Source of the DNA: Burkholderia sp. HI2500
GTDB lineage: Bacteria; Pseudomonadota; Gammaproteobacteria; Burkholderiales; Burkholderiaceae
Assembly (NCBI RefSeq): GCF_002223055.1
Contig: NZ_NKFL01000006.1
Location: forward strand, 1,860,001 to 1,924,000
Direction of reading: 5' to 3'
Length of the DNA: 64,000 nt
In this document: piece by piece, positions 62,899-64,000 of the stretch
Layout: every line of letters begins with the position of its first letter
How positions within the stretch are numbered: the first letter of the stretch is position 1
Notes under the pieces: generated by a model
Databases searched by the model: none
What the model was told of the DNA's origin: nothing
Seen by the model: only the letters and a program-made list of their open reading frames with translations
Position numbers and translations under genes: made by a program

Positions 62899-64000
62899 TC
62901 AGCCGGCCGAGCGCCGTGCGCGCTCGAGCAGCCATTGCGCGCCCGCACGATCGCCGCCGACGTCGAGCAGCGTCGCGAGATGGGTCAGCGCTTCGTGGTG
63001 CGTGGGCCGCAGGTACAGCGCCTTCCGGTAGAAGTCGCCGGCTTCCGCGGCGCGACCGCGCGCGTCCGCGATCAGCCCGTTCAGGTAGAACGCATCGGCA
63101 TGCGGCCCGACGCGCGCCGAGAATTGCGCGAGCACGCGCTCGGCCTCGTCGAACGCGCCGGCATTCGCCAGCGCCTGCGCATCTTCCAGCGTCGGCGCGG
63201 CGCGCTCCGCAACCGGGGCGAGCGACGCGGCCGGTTCGGCCGCCGTCACCGGCTGGTCGCCCCGTGCGTCGAACGCGGCCGCGTGCATGGCGGGCGGCGG
63301 CGCCGCGAACGGCTGACGCGTGTCGCCGAGCCACGCCGGCGGCGCGACCGCCAGCACCGAGCGCGTCGCCGCGAGCGGCGCGACCGTGAAACGCTCCGCG
63401 CGCCGATACGGCGCGGCCGCCGCCAGCGGCGCCGCCGGCCGGGCCGCGAATACATCGCCCGCCGCCGCGGCGGGCTCGCGATGAAACGCGAACGCCAGCG
63501 GCACGCGCGCCGAGCGCATCCCGTGCCGCATCGCGACGCCCGTTTCCGCCGGCCCGACGAACAGCATGCCGTCGTCGGCCAGACGCGCGTCGAGCGAGCG
63601 GATCACGCGATCCTGCGCGTCGCGATCGAAGTAGATCAGCACGTTGCGGCAGAACACGAAATCGTAGCGAATGCCGGTATCCACGGCCGGTTCGACGAGG
63701 TTCGACTGACTGAACTGCACGCACGCGCGCACGCGCTCGTCGAGCAGCCAGCCGTCGCGGGTCGGCGTGAAGTGCCGCGCGCGAAACTCCGTCGCGGTGC
63801 CGCGGAACGCATTGCGCCCGTAGCAGCCGAGCCGCGCCTGCTCGATCGCGCGCGTGCTGAGGTCGATCGCGTCGATCGTGAAGCTGGCCGGGTCGAGCCC
63901 CGCGTCGAGCAGCGCCATCGCCGCCGAATACGGCTCCTCGCCCGTCGAGCACGGCGCGCTCAGCACGCGGATCACCCGGCCGGGCAGCGCGGCGAGCCGC
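62899..64000 (-). CDS. wspC: WspC CheR-type methyltransferase with TPR tail (5' end missing)
   Basis: The frame is open to the right end of the window, so the N-terminus is missing. The visible 366 residues hold the SAM-binding motif LSAPCSTGEEPYSAA, IDAIDLSTRAIEQARLGCYG, YDFVFCRNVLIYFD and LFVGPAETG. An Ala-rich linker and C-terminal TPR-like repeats follow (LANAGAFDEAERVLAQFS; DAFYLNGLIADARGRAAEAGDFYRKALYL). WspC methylates the receptor WspA. The remaining genes wspA and wspB should lie just beyond 64000. Confidence 0.9.
   Translation of the reverse strand, partial: RLAALPGRVIRVLSAPCSTGEEPYSAAMALLDAGLDPASFTIDAIDLSTRAIEQARLGCYGRNAFRGTATEFRARHFTPTRDGWLLDERVRACVQFSQSNLVEPAVDTGIRYDFVFCRNVLIYFDRDAQDRVIRSLDARLADDGMLFVGPAETGVAMRHGMRSARVPLAFAFHREPAAAAGDVFAARPAAPLAAAAPYRRAERFTVAPLAATRSVLAVAPPAWLGDTRQPFAAPPPAMHAAAFDARGDQPVTAAEPAASLAPVAERAAPTLEDAQALANAGAFDEAERVLAQFSARVGPHADAFYLNGLIADARGRAAEAGDFYRKALYLRPTHHEALTHLATLLDVGGDRAGAQWLLERARRSAG

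Overview
The window is high-GC DNA (roughly two thirds G+C by eye) from a Burkholderia, most likely a Burkholderia cepacia complex species. The main reason is a complete, ordered bce-I exopolysaccharide (cepacian) cluster, bceA with divergent bceB-K. A chromosome 2 location is an inference from gene content. No rRNA, tRNA, CRISPR array or intact insertion sequence was seen.

Left part (1-17.7 kb): mixed housekeeping and accessory genes. These are the end of a CBS/CorC transporter protein, a stand-alone ThiE-like domain, a TreZ-type GH13 protein whose catalytic motifs look destroyed, a methyltransferase, a glutathione S-transferase, a DUF1345 membrane protein, a PPP-type phosphatase, a RES/Xre toxin-antitoxin pair with a likely operator, and an orphan amino-acid binding protein. 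After a ~1.1 kb gene-free stretch come GtrA, a sigma-54 activator with a VpsR-like N-terminus, a PF10118 protein, an FKBP isomerase, AraC and GNAT genes, an MFS remnant, and a divergent HxlR/MFS pair.

Middle (17.7-33.7 kb): the cepacian cluster. bceK, J, I, H, G, F, E, D, C and B run leftward with tight or overlapping junctions. bceA runs rightward across a ~430 bp AT-rich divergent promoter. The cluster encodes sugar-nucleotide supply (BceA, BceC), the priming transferase (BceB), glycosyltransferases (BceG, H, J, K), the polymerase (BceI), export (BceE) and its tyrosine kinase/phosphatase control (BceF, BceD). Next to bceA lies a transposase-derived protein that looks domesticated.

Right part (34-64 kb): a DUF3501 / Fe-S oxidoreductase / rubrerythrin cassette; an ECF42-type sigma factor operon with DGPF (YCII) and VOC proteins; a secreted ExeM/NucH-like nuclease; DUF883 and YSC84 envelope proteins; an AI-2E family permease; a small exported protein behind a terminator-like leader; an MDR/SDR pair under a long palindrome; PAP2; MntH; AraC and LysR regulators; OsmC; a DyP peroxidase; an ABC exporter preceded by a promoter and a 16-codon leader ORF; and riboflavin synthase. 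Near the end, a CLC protein with fluoride-type (CLC-F) filter residues sits directly behind a sequence that folds as a fluoride (crcB) riboswitch. The window ends inside a Wsp surface-sensing operon (wspC partial, wspD, wspE, wspF). The co-occurrence of Wsp, a VpsR-like activator and the cepacian genes suggests a region rich in biofilm functions.
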